Origin: Aplectana chamaeleonis
Taxonomy: Eukaryota > Nematoda > Chromadorea > Rhabditida > Cosmocercidae
NCBI GenBank assembly: GCA_029168955.1
Contig: JAPDOI010001070.1
Location: 124,001 to 188,000, forward strand
Direction of reading: 5' to 3'
Length of the DNA stretch: 64,000 bases
Part shown: one piece after another, positions 1 to 11,112 of the stretch
Layout of the letters: every line of letters starts with the position of its first letter
Position numbering within the stretch: position 1 is the first letter of the stretch
Notes under the pieces: generated by a model
Seen by the model: the letters and a program-made list of their open reading frames with translations, nothing else
Databases searched by the model: none
Told to the model about the DNA's origin: nothing
Program-made: the position numbers and the translations under genes

Positions 1-2089
1 GATACAGGACAAAATCAATCTGCCTACTGACTGTGAATTCATTCACACCTTTACTCATCTATCGAGAAGACCCATTTTCGAGTTTTCGCCCAATTTTTCC
101 ATTTCAGGAGGTGGTGGACTTGAGTTTGAAAAAAGTTATTCTCACCCATCTAGAAATGATATTTCTATCAATTCCAGCCGTTTGGTACCCACTTGTTCGT
201 CGTGTGGTACCCACTTTTTGTTTTTGTCGAGTGTTTTGCTTGAAACTGAATTTGGCAGTTTTGTGATTTTTATTCCGGTTTCCACGATTTCCAAAAAGTT
301 TCTTCTCTTTGAGTACGGAGCATTGGAGTGATGACAAGGATATTGTGTGCTATCTGCTTGCAGTCTCAAAGCGAGAAATAGCATTCGTATGCTATTTTTC
401 AAAACATTTCTTCTCCTTAGAGAGCTTCAGCACTCCAAGCTAGGATGTGAAATACGAATCACACACATTAGACAATTCGGCAGGAATTTTCGTTCCGCTA
501 CCAACTCGCTTTTCTCTCACACATTTGTAGGGAGTTTCCCAAGAACGGAGAGCACGAAAGAGAAATTTGAGATCCAGGAAAAGAACGCTAGTCACCCAAA
601 AAATTTCACCTGAATATTTAATTTTTGCACTACTGGCATTCATCGAGAAAAGAACGACCCCTCCCCAAATTTTCGAAATTGTTTTCTAAAATGACGACCC
701 CTTCCATTCACACGTTGGCCCGTGGGCTAACGAGAACTTGACTCGGATTGGGGACAGCGTTCACGCTAACTTAGGCTCCCGGGGTTTTCATGGAAAGCAA
801 TTTGTAGGGCTCTATGTGTCACTGATCACAAAAAGAAATCGAAAAACAATCGTGGAATGCACCTGCGTTCTCAGAAATAGTCTGCAAACCTGGATAAGTG
901 GCCTGCGACGATGAATAACTATTGAGGCTTAGCTTAGTAAATAAGGAGATAATAGAGAAGGGATATATATCTTTGTAAAAGCAAAACTATCCAACTAAGC
1001 TCGCGCGTAAGGAACTGTTAAAAGAGAACAGTATATAGTGAAAAGTTTTAAGAGAGGGTTACAAGTCTTTTTTTCGTGCCAACAGTTAGTTCCCCGGATA
1101 CTGTGGATAAAAGGGGCTGAGTGAATCCTACTTTTCGTGTGTCTCCCCATTTAATTTGACCATTACTTCGTTGTTTCGGCTTAACCTCGTGGCGAACCAT
1201 TCGTTTTAAAAAGTTATTTCAATATTGAAAGTTTCCTTGAACTCTGCTCATAAAAGAAGTAGAGCTGTTGGGTAAACAATATTCCCAACAATTCGCAAAT
1301 CATCTCTGATACGAGAGGTCAATCGCCCTTTTTTAGGTGCCAAGTGCTTTGCCCTACTAGCTGGCTAGATTGTCCTTCTTCTACTTGATGGCCTTGACTC
1401 TGAAACGCGCACTCTTCTTATCGTTCATGGAAGCGGCGAGGCGCCACAATACACAAACAGTTCAGGTGTATCGAAATTTTTTTTCAAAAATGCGATTCTT
1501 TACATCTCACTGCCGGAAACACATGACAGCTAGCTTCGCACCAAACCTCTGACTGGACAGTTCCTCGCTAGACAAAACTCCGTTTTTCGCTCAATGGTTT
1601 GAGCGCGAAGAACACTTCCGATCTGTGCGAACACCTCAGTTACTGCAGCAACGTCTGCCATTGTTCTCAGCCCGACCCAACATAGTTTTCTGCTGGTACG
1701 CTGCATTTGGCCGCAGCCTTTTCGTTTTGCAGGATGCGTCAAAAATGCGTGTGCGCGCAAATATTTACATGTACTTAATTCATTGAATGCGCGAGAACAC
1801 TCGAACAGAGTCTACTTAAACTACGCAACATGGGATGTAAAGGGAGTTCAGCGCCACATGCCCATGGATCAAACGACACACAACATTACCATTCTGAGCA
1901 CCAATCCCTGAGGGAGGTGAACCTCTACGAAATCTCCGTTGGATGATGGAATTCCCATGAAAATCCATTGGACACTGCTTCAGTGCATAGATCCGGTACA
2001 TTCCTACTCTAAGCTGAAGGAGAACGTATATATTGCACTTCATTATGACACCAACCCTCTTCTTTGAGCAGAACGAAACTCCATGCTTA
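1..2089. other. No recognisable gene, 5' end of window
   Basis: I see no spliceable coding exon, RNA gene or terminal inverted repeat in this stretch. Open frames up to about 90 codons occur on both strands but have repeat-like or low-complexity composition and no consistent splice sites. Base composition is mildly AT-rich and looks intergenic. Confidence 0.5.
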
Positions 2090-2265
2090 CAAAGATGGCA
2101 TCTAAGATAATGGTATACTTTGCCGCTGTCATGAGCGATAGGCATGTCATTTAGCAGAAATCGTGGCTAGACCAGCATGGGAGCAACGGCGTTGGCCGTC
2201 ATAGGAACAGCTTTCGCGTGTCCTTAGCACCGACGTGTCGCGGAGGGCTGACATGCCGTTCACGT
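2090..2265. repeat. Dispersed repeat, GACAGGCATG family, diverged copy
   Basis: This matches 54020-54215 base for base in long stretches: a GGTATACTTTG start, then a GCATGTCATTTAGC block, then GGAACAG and GTGTCGCGGAGGGCTGACAT. The same sequence forms the core of the palindromic segments at 20560-20850, 24715-24995 and 26590-27060. It is non-coding and looks like a MITE fragment. The copy here has lost one arm of the palindrome seen elsewhere. Confidence 0.6.
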
Positions 2266-2425
2266 AATAAATTTAGTCTGATGAATGGACGGACCTGCGA
2301 CGGTAGTTCGCCGCGCGCGAATCGAAACCCCTTTGGCCAGTGATGCCGCCAACACCGCACAGCCAGCGGCCTGGTCCATGCGTTCGCGTAAATCGAATAC
2401 GGAAACCATATGTACTCAGACAGCA

Positions 2426-2720
2426 GGTGCGGGCGGATCGCTGGCTTTTGGCGGGCGGATCGACATCCCCCGCCATCCGCCCGCCAGTAGCCAGCGATCC
2501 GCCCGCCACTAGCCAGCCATCCGCCCGCCGGTAGCCAGCGATCTGCCCGGCAGTAGCCAGCGATCCACCCGCCAGTAGCCAGCGATCCGCCCGCCAGTAG
2601 CCAGCGATCCGCCCGCCAATAACCAGCGATCCGCCCGGCAGTTATCATCGATTCACCCGCCAGTTATCAGCGATCTACCCGCCAGTTGTCAGCGATCTAC
2701 CCGCCAGTTGTCAGCGATGT
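2426..2720. repeat. 22-bp GC-rich minisatellite (CCAGCGATCCGCCCGCC)
   Basis: About a dozen head-to-tail copies of a 22-bp unit with core CCAGCGATCCGCCCGCC. The first two units (2426-2462) lie in the opposite orientation, so the array starts with a small inverted repeat. Units decay to the right (GATCCGC to GATCTAC to GATGTAC), which suggests growth from the left or centre. The core is shared with the inverted array at 6783-7135. Confidence 0.85.
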
Positions 2721-2773
2721 ACTCGTAATTTGAACCCCTTCTCCTTTTGATCCCTGGGGTCGGGGACCGATTC

Positions 2774-3257
2774 TTAAAAGCACAGTCCAACCTCAAAATC
2801 GATTTTGTGTTTCCTTTGTTATCTTCAAAATGGTCTCACGCTGATTCCAATGATGTCTCTCTAGTCGTACAAGTCCCCCTGAGAACGGAGATGTGGCCCC
2901 TCGAAAATTGAGCTGCGGAAGCATGGTGGACGAGTTGTCCGAGGCTTGTAACTTCCGTCATTTGCAACCTATGGATGCGAGCCGACCCGAATAAAGAGGG
3001 AGGCTGAGAATGTAGGGAAAAACGGGGCTATTGATCGGAAATCATCACTCATCTCGCCACTGTTCAGCTCGAAAGATCGTAAAGGGGCGTGCCAAAGTGG
3101 CTTCCAGGTGTGGGCGCCCCAGATTGGCTTCCTCCTATATCTCGCTTATTCCGTGGAATCGAGAGCTCTCACTTGGCAGGTGTTATACGGGGTGGGTCTA
3201 CTTCATAATTATGTGGAAATCTAAGATTTGGCCCCTGAGCTTGGACTGTGCCTTTAA
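2774..3257. mobile_element. TTAA-flanked MITE, family 1a (copy 1)
   Basis: About 480 bp, starting TTAAAAGCACAGTCCAA and ending TTGGACTGTGCCTTTAA, so the termini are inverted repeats flanked by TTAA. The interior is about 80% similar by eye to 29499-29956 and 58132-58615, sharing the blocks GGTGGACGAGTTGTCCGAG and GGGCGTGCCAAAGTGGCTTC. There is no coding capacity. TTAA duplication is typical of the piggyBac superfamily; the assignment is inferred from the duplication only. Confidence 0.75.
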
Positions 3258-3976
3258 GCACCTATGACGCAGTGTTAATCAACCCAAAGAGTTGACTACC
3301 TAAACATGTTGAGGAAAACCTGGGCCAAAAAATCCGGTCAAAAACTTTTTACTGCCCAAGAAACTGAAGCCCTGAAGTTTGTGCTGCACCCTAGACCCCA
3401 ACCGTCGTATTGTCGACAACAGATCGCTTTGATATTTTGCTTTCCTTATTGTTTCTTGGAGCAAAGCCGATGTGCCTATGTTATACATAACTTGCGTGCA
3501 CCGAGTTTGCGGCAAGTCACAATAAGGAACCCAAGGTATGTGGGCAACCGGTGCCGGCCGTACTTCTGCACACCTCAGTACTGCTCATCTACTGCCTTAT
3601 ACCCACATAATAATGAATCAATTCGTTTACTCCGTCCCGTGTCTCATATTCTACCCTTTAATGTTTGAAAACTTTACAATTTTTCTTAGACGTTGGTTCA
3701 CGCCTCTTCGAACACCAGACACGGCAGTGGGTCAAGCTCTTCAAAAATTGAATGCAATGCCCCAGTCTCTCAAAAGAATTACGTCCAGCCCGCCCCGCAG
3801 TGTCCGAACAGGAGTGAAATAGCGCTCCGCATTCGCAGGTAAGGTCTGTTGCAGCACGCAGCTTACAAACAATCTTGCTGAGAACTAAATGATAGTGCCG
3901 TGACCCCGTAGACCCAGCTCTAGTATATCCGAGCTGCTCGCTGCAACTACGGTTGTTTGCAGCTGCGGACCCAAAG
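3258..3976. other. Gene-free interval with a small repeat fragment
   Basis: No supportable exon. Around 3478-3515 lies a piece (TGCACCGAGTTTGCGGCAAG) related to the hairpin at 58710-58768. A 120-codon open frame beginning at 3306 has no splice context and an unstructured composition, so I do not call it. Confidence 0.4.
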
Positions 3977-4441
3977 TTAAAGGCATCGTAAGCGCAGAAA
4001 ACCGTATATTATTTTTTATGTTTTTGTGTAGCTTGGCCTCTTTAGTGAACGAAAATGTCGAAGGGGCCATGAAAAACCTTCATTTGGAAAGAAAAGTCAA
4101 TTGGAACACATTGTAAATACGAATTTGAATTTCGCGTCAAAATCCTTTTTGAAGTTTTTCTGCTTTTGAAGACCTCGTCACTGTCATTTTCAGAGTATTT
4201 CTGCATGTGGAGTTCGTGCCGTAACTATTTTTCATGTTGTCTTACGGTCGCACCAACATTCTAGGAAAAAGTGCTAGATGACTGGTGAGAATTGGTGGCG
4301 GATCTTCATCTTTGACGCCTTCCAACCTCATTGCTCAACGTTTTTGACGCGCCAAAGTTCACCAGTGTGGTCTACCTTGCTCAATCATGAAATTGAGCCT
4401 GAAAAATGAAAATTGATTTCCAGCGCGAACGATGCCTTTAA
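3977..4441. mobile_element. TTAA-flanked MITE, family 2 (copy 1)
   Basis: Begins TTAAAGGCATCGTAAGCGC and ends GCGAACGATGCCTTTAA: imperfect terminal inverted repeats with TTAA on both sides. The interior block around 4280-4400 (GAGAATTGGTGGCGGA) recurs inverted near 46040-46075 inside the element at 45914-46470. Non-coding. Confidence 0.7.
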
Positions 4442-4601
4442 CTCCGATAAGGGCAGTAGAGATTTGAAGCTCATCAGCTGCGCTAGTAGTGTACTTTGCG
4501 GTTCGATTGTGCTCCAATATGGGGCGCAGGTTGGATATTGTGGAATATTCACGCGACCATCCTTTCAGGGCGCCAGTTCACAATCACCCTGAAAAGTTCT
4601 G

Positions 4602-4721
4602 TGGCCATTATCCATGAAACTACGGGAGCCTCCCGGAAGGGTTCCTATAAGCAGCCAGTGTATGCGTTGGGCGAACATTGGACCTTCCCGGGAGGCTCCG
4701 TTTGTTTCATGAATACGGCCA
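4602..4721. mobile_element. 120-bp foldback MITE
   Basis: Two roughly 35-bp arms around GGAGCCTCCCGG form an imperfect hairpin: the left arm starts TGGCCATTATCCATGAAAC and the right arm is its inverse ending GTTTCATGAATACGGCCA. The loop is about 45 bp. Non-coding, single copy in this window. Confidence 0.7.
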
Positions 4722-5194
4722 ACTGCCTAAATTGCGCCAAAACGTGTTGCTAGCTACAACTAGTCGCATTTTCATCTTTTGGCAAATGACGTAAAATCAC
4801 ATCGTGCTAGAGCGGATAATTTGGCTCACTCGGCACTTTCACAAAGTTAGTAAGGGCTCCCTACATTGCCTAAGTTCCAGAAAAACCTGCATTGTGGGTC
4901 TCGAAATAGCGAAATTCTATTTACCATGCGTTCCTGACTGAAGGTTGGCACAAACTTGGTGCACCTATGTATTAGCATATGGCACCGAGCTTGCACCAAA
5001 GTTTACTAGGGAACAGAACGTCTCTTTAGGATCAATGCCGACCGTGCATTTCAAATGTCGTAATTCGACTTCTTTGAAACTCGGACTTTCGGGTTCTTAC
5101 CTTTCGTATCCTCCCATAGAAAATCCTCAAAATTATGGTCAGTCACGGTCCACATATCCAAATTGGGGAACCTCATCACTCGAATTCAACACTG

Positions 5195-5460
5195 CGCCCA
5201 CACAGCTAGCCTGCACGCTAAACCGGGACACCGCCTGCACGCCGACACGCGACGCGGCCGGCACAGCGACACACGATGCGGCCGGCACCCCGACACGCGG
5301 CGCGACGACTCCTCCCAACCTCTATTGGGGCCTTCACCGGGTAAGAGGGACCTCCAGATAGGGTTCAAGCACCGCAAACTTTTGTAACTGAACCGAGGAC
5401 GCCGCTGCCATCTGACTCCTGCGCTTGAAAAATGCGTCATATATCTACTTCCCTCGAAGG
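5195..5460 (-). repeat. SL1-like-box dispersed repeat, copy at 5.3 kb
   Basis: Homologous to 41190-41385 over the CGACACGCG repeats, the GGACCTCYAGAT block and GAAAAATGCGTCRT. On the minus strand, positions 5373-5394 are 17/22 identical to the nematode SL1 leader. The CGACACGCGACGCGGCCGGCA portion (5230-5310) is itself a small tandem repeat of about 27-30 bp. No Sm-site-like sequence follows, so this is a repeat rather than a splice-leader gene. Confidence 0.6.
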
Positions 5461-5524
5461 AGGCTCGCTTCCTCCAAAAACAAAGTTGACACCAGTTTAC
5501 TATAGTTGTGCCCTGAAAGAAAAG

Positions 5525-5690
5525 ACCGAATATCGAATAGATTCGAATGGCTCCCTTTTTTAACGTCCGATTTTTGAATATATTCGAATGGCCTCTTTTT
5601 TTGAGGTCCGATTTTTGAATAGTTTCGAATTAAATCGACTCGAATATATTCGAATAATTTTTCGAATAATTTCAAAGCGACAAACTGAAA
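5525..5690. repeat. TTCGAATA word array
   Basis: A 165-bp stretch in which the self-complementary word TTCGAA/TATTCGAA recurs about ten times in varying spacing (ATTCGAATGG, ATATTCGAATA, GTTTCGAATT). It resembles in style the subterminal word arrays of the hAT-like elements further right, but I find no matching terminus or target duplication here. Confidence 0.6.
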
Positions 5691-5976
5691 ACAGGCCAAG
5701 TGAGCCGTCAGTGGATGATCGTAAATTATTCCAAGCGCAGGAGAGGCGGGGAAAACTCGGAGACTCTTCCATTCACGCGCTTAGCACCATCTGTGTCAAG
5801 AATTTAACGATATTGTATGGTTTCTATCATATCTCTAAATAGCCGCGGCGTAGATGTTATTCCGCCATCTTTTGAGCGAAGCGCTTTTCTCTCCATCTCT
5901 AGCATACACCATATGTTTTTTTCAAAGACAACCGCTTCCCAGAATTAGGATACTTGCGATGAACTGGGAAAATTAA

Positions 5977-6569
5977 GGCCCCGGTCATAGTTGGATGAGC
6001 CGACGCCTCCAGCCCGGTCGATACACACAGAATGCATTGGAAATGGGATGCAAAAAATCACTCGGTGTATCCCCCGCACCCCCAACACCCCCAACACCCA
6101 CCCGGTCGATACGTATGAACAACATGGTGAGGTGAAGCTGAGAAAATCACTCGGTGTATCCCCCCGCACCCCCGGTCGATACGTATGTTTAAAATGATGG
6201 AGTGAGGTTGAGAAAATCACTCAATGTATCCGACGCGGTCGATATCCATGCAATACGTGGATGACGGCGGATGAGAAAATCACCGGGTGGGTGGGTCGAT
6301 GATAAAACATTGCGTATCACTAGAAAGCTAACCTTACTGCTACCTCCGTGACTTCACCATACTCGCCTTCACTATTTCTCTGAACAGGTGCAATCCTGTT
6401 GGCCACGTAATCATCGTCATATCTAGTTGGATGCATCGAGTGATTTTCTCAACCTCACTCCATCATTTTAAACATACGTATCGACCGGGGTGGTGTTGGG
6501 GGGTGCGGGGGGGTGTTGAAGGGTGCGGGGGGGATGCAGATGCAAATAGCACCAACTATGACCGGGGCC
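5977..6569. mobile_element. MITE with GGCCCCGGTCATAGTTGG termini, TAA duplication
   Basis: Perfect 18-bp terminal inverted repeats (GGCCCCGGTCATAGTTGG and its inverse) flanked by TAA at 5974-5976 and 6570-6572. The interior holds three degenerate copies of an 85-bp segment containing GAGAAAATCACTCGGTGTATC and CGGTCGATACGTATG, with an inverted copy at 6435-6490, so the whole is a large foldback. The TAA duplication with GGCC termini fits the Tourist/PIF-Harbinger type. Non-coding. Confidence 0.8.
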
Positions 6570-6782
6570 TAAAGAACACGTCTTCTAATGAGCTAAATAC
6601 AAGGTAAACATTATAAGATCACTCAACAATTAAGCAACATCAAGAAAAAAGCGACATATAGAAAGTGAAACAACTATGACACTGAAGTAGAGGTGGCGGA
6701 TGGGGGTTATGACGTGGCAGTGGATCAATAAATGAACTCCAATCCACTCATCATTGATTGACCAGTTTCACTGTGTACAGTT

Positions 6783-7135
6783 TGAGCGGGCGGATCGCTG
6801 GCTATCAAAGCCCTGGCGGGCGGATCGCCGGCAAGTTGCGGGCGGATCGCTGCATCTCATAGCTCAGCGGGCGGATCGCTGGCTATCAAAGCCCTTGCGG
6901 GCGGATCGCTGGCAGGTTGCGGGCGGATCGCCGCTTTAGAGCTTGCCGGCGATCCGCCCGCTAGCGTGATCAAGTTTCCCAGGCGCCGCTATCCGCCCGC
7001 CAAAACGCAGCGATCCGCCCGCGAAGGCTTTGATAGCCAGCGATCCGCCCGCCGAGGCCACGATGAGCAGCGATCCGCCCGCAACTTGCCGGCGTACCGC
7101 CCGGAGAGGCCTTGATTGCCAGCGGTCAGTCCGCA
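6783..7135. repeat. Inverted GCGGGCGGATCGCTGGC array
   Basis: Five to six copies of GCGGGCGGATCGCYGGC spaced 20-40 bp on the left arm (6783-6935), then the same number inverted on the right arm (6950-7135). Spacers also pair (GCTATCAAAGCC left, GGCTTTGATAGC right), so the region is a roughly 350-bp foldback. The core word equals that of the minisatellite at 2426-2720. Apparent open frames inside (up to 66 codons) are artefacts of this repeat. Confidence 0.8.
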
Positions 7136-7735
7136 CCTGTTGTCTGAGTACCTAGACTCTGCAAAATCTCTAGTCTCCTGTCGATTTTGATTATCACCAG
7201 CAGCGGAGCGGTGGGCTTCGGTGAAATATAACTAGCGATAAGGAGGTTCCGACGAAAAAGCCACCGATCCGCGCCGTGATAATCTAAAACATGATTTCGC
7301 TTAGAATGAACCAGAGTCTACTTCACGCGAGTTGAGATAGCTGCTCTATTATTGCCCTAATGTCTCCAACGTGCTACCTTACCGCTGGTAGGATTTAGTC
7401 AGAAGGGGCGCGGGGACGTGCGTTTGGGTCCTTAGTGTCCCTTTAAAATAACGCATCAATTTTAAAAATTTCCGGATCTGTAGAAAAAAACATTATTTAG
7501 AATTCTGGCGAAATAGACAACGGTCTAATGATGGCTAGAGTTTGAATTCAAACAAAAAAAATTGCTTTAAAGTTTCTAGAGTGCCATACAGCAGACAAAT
7601 ACAGCATGCGGCTACACAGTGGTATGCGTACTGAATAACAATCTGAAAATCACATTCTTAACTTTTTGGTTAAAATCTAGCAAACATTATGTTCTCGGAT
7701 AGTTCTCCTCACCTGGATCCTAAGCAGTTTCCCAG
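7136..7735. other. Gene-free interval upstream of the 7.7-kb gene
   Basis: AT-rich with no terminal repeats or exon candidates. It ends in GCAGTTTCCCAG directly before an ATG at 7736, which could be either a cis- or a trans-splice acceptor. Confidence 0.4.
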
Positions 7736-8494
7736 ATGTCCAGAAAAACGATTTTGAAGGAAGTTGTCAACAAGGACCCTGAAGACGCGAAAACGCGTTC
7801 CGCACGCCTTCTGACGGAGTCCTGCGAGCTATGTTGTATCATAGAAACTGTTTTTTGTATGACTCCCTTATACCTCTCTCTTACACTACCAAAGTTGCTG
7901 GCAAGCCTAGTTTTTCGGCTCAAAAAGTTGCTGAGGCGAGCGGGATTCAGGAGTCATTCCCACCTGGCGGGAGAATTATGCTGTCATTTCAGATGAATGT
8001 CGACACAACCTGGCCTTCAACTCGTCAATTGCCACGGAACGCCTTATCCCGGTTGTCTCGCTACCAGCCAAGAATGGTGTTCTTCATCCGAAAGTTCCGA
8101 TTCGATGGTCAGGTGCGTTCGAGGAGAAAATCCCAGGAAGTGAAGCGATCGGGAGAACCCGTTGGGGCGCACCCATGGGCGGTGGCTAGTTCTGGCGAAG
8201 CTCGTCCTCGAATGATCACGTGCCATTACAACTTTTCGTTACGATCTGTTGCTACGAGCGTTCTCTGGGGTAGCTAGTTGGATTGAAGCTTCACATCCAT
8301 GCAATATCTATGATGGGACCCACAGTGACAGGAAATGAGACATTTCAGATGGAGGGATACCTGCCACCCTGCAAGGAACGGTCGATTGTGCTGTGAGCGC
8401 TGTTTTCTTTGAAAATATGGACCATCGATGGAGGGCCGCCACCAGGCGAACTCTCTTCGATATTGCCACCGCTCATGGACGGCCAGTTGTGATG
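7736..8494 (+). CDS. Unrecognised gene, three phase-consistent exons (partial)
   Basis: Exons 7736-7856, 7993-8112 and 8349-8494 join in phase: phase 1 across introns with GTATGA...ATTTCAG (136 bp) and GTGCGT...ATTTCAG (236 bp). The product begins MSRKTILKEVVNKD, passes a Cys-rich piece (CELCCIIETVF then YECRHNLAF), then LIPVVSLPAKNGVLHPKVPI, and ends in exon 3 with HRWRAATRRTLFDIATAHG. The last codon is followed by a GTGGGT donor, so more exons are expected downstream; without splicing the frame would stop at about 8560. ATG 7736 lies directly after TTTCCCAG, which suits an SL1-trans-spliced start, but an internal phase-0 exon is equally possible. I do not recognise the family. It may be the 5' part of the transmembrane gene at 12280. 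Exon reality 0.6; boundaries less sure. Confidence 0.55.
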
Positions 8495-8942
8495 GTGGGT
8501 TCAACATCTCATTGTCAGTTCATTTTGCTACCGAGCGTCAAATGTTTTGAATAGCAGCATCGTTGTCGACCGTTGCATGTGGAATTGGGCTCCATTCTAG
8601 CTAGCGAGTAGCAACTAGAATCATGACGCTGTTGAACACCTGCTGCTCTTGCAGCAACCTAGGCTGATATGAGGCTAACGGTTATTTATCGATGAGCCAC
8701 TGCAGCACCCATGAGTTGGAGCCGACGCTAGCAACAACGACACGCCGCTGATGCTAAGGAGCGCTGCACCTCTGACACACAATCCATAACTAATGATTAA
8801 AGATACTAACCTCCGGCGTCACTTGATGCTAGCTACGAACGCTGCCTTAGTCTGCCTCTTCAAGAAGATCATTCTTTACAAAACGTTTACATTTCCCAAG
8901 TGAAAAAAGATTTGAAATCATGGAATTTTTCTCCAGATCCTA

Positions 8943-9427
8943 TTTTAAGACACAGAACACCTAGAAATATATTTTTCGGTTTCTGATCTTGAAGAGGGTT
9001 ACACACTGATCACAGTGGTGCCTCTAAAATTGTCCAAGACCCTCTATGAACAGAGTTACGGCTCTTCATATATGCCTACATTTTGAGAGTGAAAAATTGG
9101 TGGACGAGTTGTCCCTGATCTGTATTTCTCTTCATTCGTGATCGTTGCGCGAGAGCGAGCCAGGATAAGGAGATAGTGAAAGAATGGACTGAAGAGCGAC
9201 AACTTTTTGAGAATTCGCTCATCCATCTAAACGCTATCGAGTTCGGAAATCTGGTAGGGGGTGTGGCCCTTGGTGGTGATCTGAGGCCGGGCCTGTGGTG
9301 GTCGCTTATATCTCGCTTATTTGGAGGAATCGCGGTCTCGCACTTGGCACATGTTATATAGAAGGGGTCTACTTCAAAATCGAAAAAAATCATAAAATTC
9401 ATGGCTGAGGGTGTACTTTGCCTTTGA
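8943..9427. mobile_element. TTAA-type MITE, family 1b (copy 1, decayed)
   Basis: Starts TTTTAAGACACAGAACACC and ends GGGTGTACTTTGCCTTTGAA, a decayed version of the termini at 47772-48241 and 61080-61526. Shared interior blocks include GGTGGACGAGTTGTC, GGACTGAAGARCGACAA and CGCTATCGAGTT. Non-coding. Confidence 0.65.
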
Positions 9428-10245
9428 AGGCATAGTACCGGCTCAGGGACGAAATCTGATGTTTTCACATAATTGTTAAGAAGACCCACCCCGTATAACG
9501 CCTGCCAGATGCGAGCTCTCGAATTTTCTGAATAAGCGAGATTTAGAAGGGAGCCACTCTGTGGCGCCCACATCGGGAAGCCCCTTTGGCACGCCCTTTT
9601 ACAATTTTTCGGATTCAACAGTGGCGATATCAGCTATGGTTTCCTATTAATAACCCCGTTCTTTCTTTCATTCTCAACTTCTCTCTTTATTCAGGTCAGC
9701 TCGTAAACATCAGTTGCGAATTTCGGAAGTTACAAGCCTCGGAAAACTCATCCACAATGCTTCCTTTCCTGAATTTTGAGGGGCCATAACTCCGTTCCCA
9801 GTAGGCATTGAACGATTCCAGAGACACTGGAACCAGCGGCGTAGGACCGTGGAATTCTGAGGTTGGACTGTACTTTTGAAGACACAGTCCGGCATCGAAA
9901 CCTTTTGTTCTTTTTTTGTTTTTCTGCCTATCTTGAAAACGGCCCCACTCCGATGATGTCTCTGAAATCGTACAAGGCCCCCCTAGAAACGGAGTTATGG
10001 CTTCCTAAAACTTGGGCTGGAAGAATCGGAAACCATCACTCACCTCGCAATTGTTGAGTCCGAAAGATCGTAGAAGGGACGTGCTAAAGTGGCTTCCTGA
10101 AGCTAGCGCCCCAGGCTGGCTTCCCCCTATACCTCACCTATTCGCAGAAATAGAGAGCTCGCACTTGGCAGGTGCTATATATGGCGGGTCTACTTCACAA
10201 CCATGTGGAAATCTCAGGATTCGTCCCTGAGCTTGAACTGTGCTT
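9428..10245. mobile_element. Two family-1a MITEs, tail to tail
   Basis: 9428-9870 is an inverted copy of family 1a (it reads GACGAAATCTGA...GCGTGCCAAAG in reverse), and 9876-10245 is a shorter direct copy ending CTTGAACTGTGCTTTCAA. Together with the adjacent family-1b element they form a cluster of three related MITEs within 1.3 kb. Outer termini are degenerate and TTAA is not preserved at the inner junction. Confidence 0.6.
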
Positions 10246-10476
10246 TCAACGGTCGGTTTGTCCAAGGGCGATGCTTAATTAACCGCTTTTTTTTCAAATA
10301 AATCGTTTAAATAAACGGCGAGACATCTGTGTAGAATTTGAGATGCTGTTTTTTTTTAAATGTTGAAGCGTAAAGGGATAAATTTCTTCCGGCGCTCGTC
10401 AATGCCTCTGGGTATCCGCCACAGACACGACTTCCATTTAGAGTCGGAGAGCTTCTGAATGTGTTTCGAACTCAGG

Positions 10477-11112
10477 GGTCATTTATAATTCCGCCGCGGA
10501 GCAGCGCGGCAAAGCCCAATTCTCTGATATTGATCACACGGCGCGGTACGGCCAATATTACAGAAATGCACGGAGCCGCGCCGCCCGCCGACGGGAGTTT
10601 ACACGACCCTTAAGACAATGACTTGCTGGGGTCTAAGTAGTGTTCTCATCCTCCCAAACAAGTCTTGTTGGTACCAATTCATCGACCCCAGAAGTGTTGG
10701 CTGACTTTTCGCGAGCATAGATCACTGGATCGTGTGCGTGGCATTGGCGCCTATTGTCACTGCCCTCCCCGCCTCTCAAATTACTCTATAGAACCATTAT
10801 GAAGAGTGATTTACTACCCTAAAGCATAATTTAAAAATCGTCGAGCTCGGCCTCGAATTCGGACTCCTCCCCGCTACTCTAGAAAAATTTGCCGCTACAG
10901 TACCGGTCGAAAAAGTACCGCGATCTTTGACTAGGCCGCGATAGCACCGCGGCGGATACGCAATCATCATTGTGCCGAGACGATTTTGTTGCAGTGTCTT
11001 GAGCCTAGGCAACACCGCGATAGTACCGCAACGGCACCGTATTAGAACCGCGCCTGCCCCGCAAGAATACATCAGCGATGTCGCGTCGGCTACGAAGCAT
11101 TATAAATGACCC
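10477..11112. mobile_element. Putative MITE with GGGTCATTTATAAT termini
   Basis: A 14-bp perfect terminal inverted repeat, GGGTCATTTATAAT at 10477 and its inverse ending at 11112, bounds 636 bp. The interior 10885-11060 is rich in a recurring word, TACCGCGATAG/ACCGCGGC. I see no clear target duplication. Open frames inside are repeat-derived. Confidence 0.5.

Noticed and set aside
5186..5440. 84-codon Cys/Arg-rich minus frame and overlapping plus frame
   Set aside because: Comes from the small CGACACGCG tandem repeat and the SL1-like repeat.
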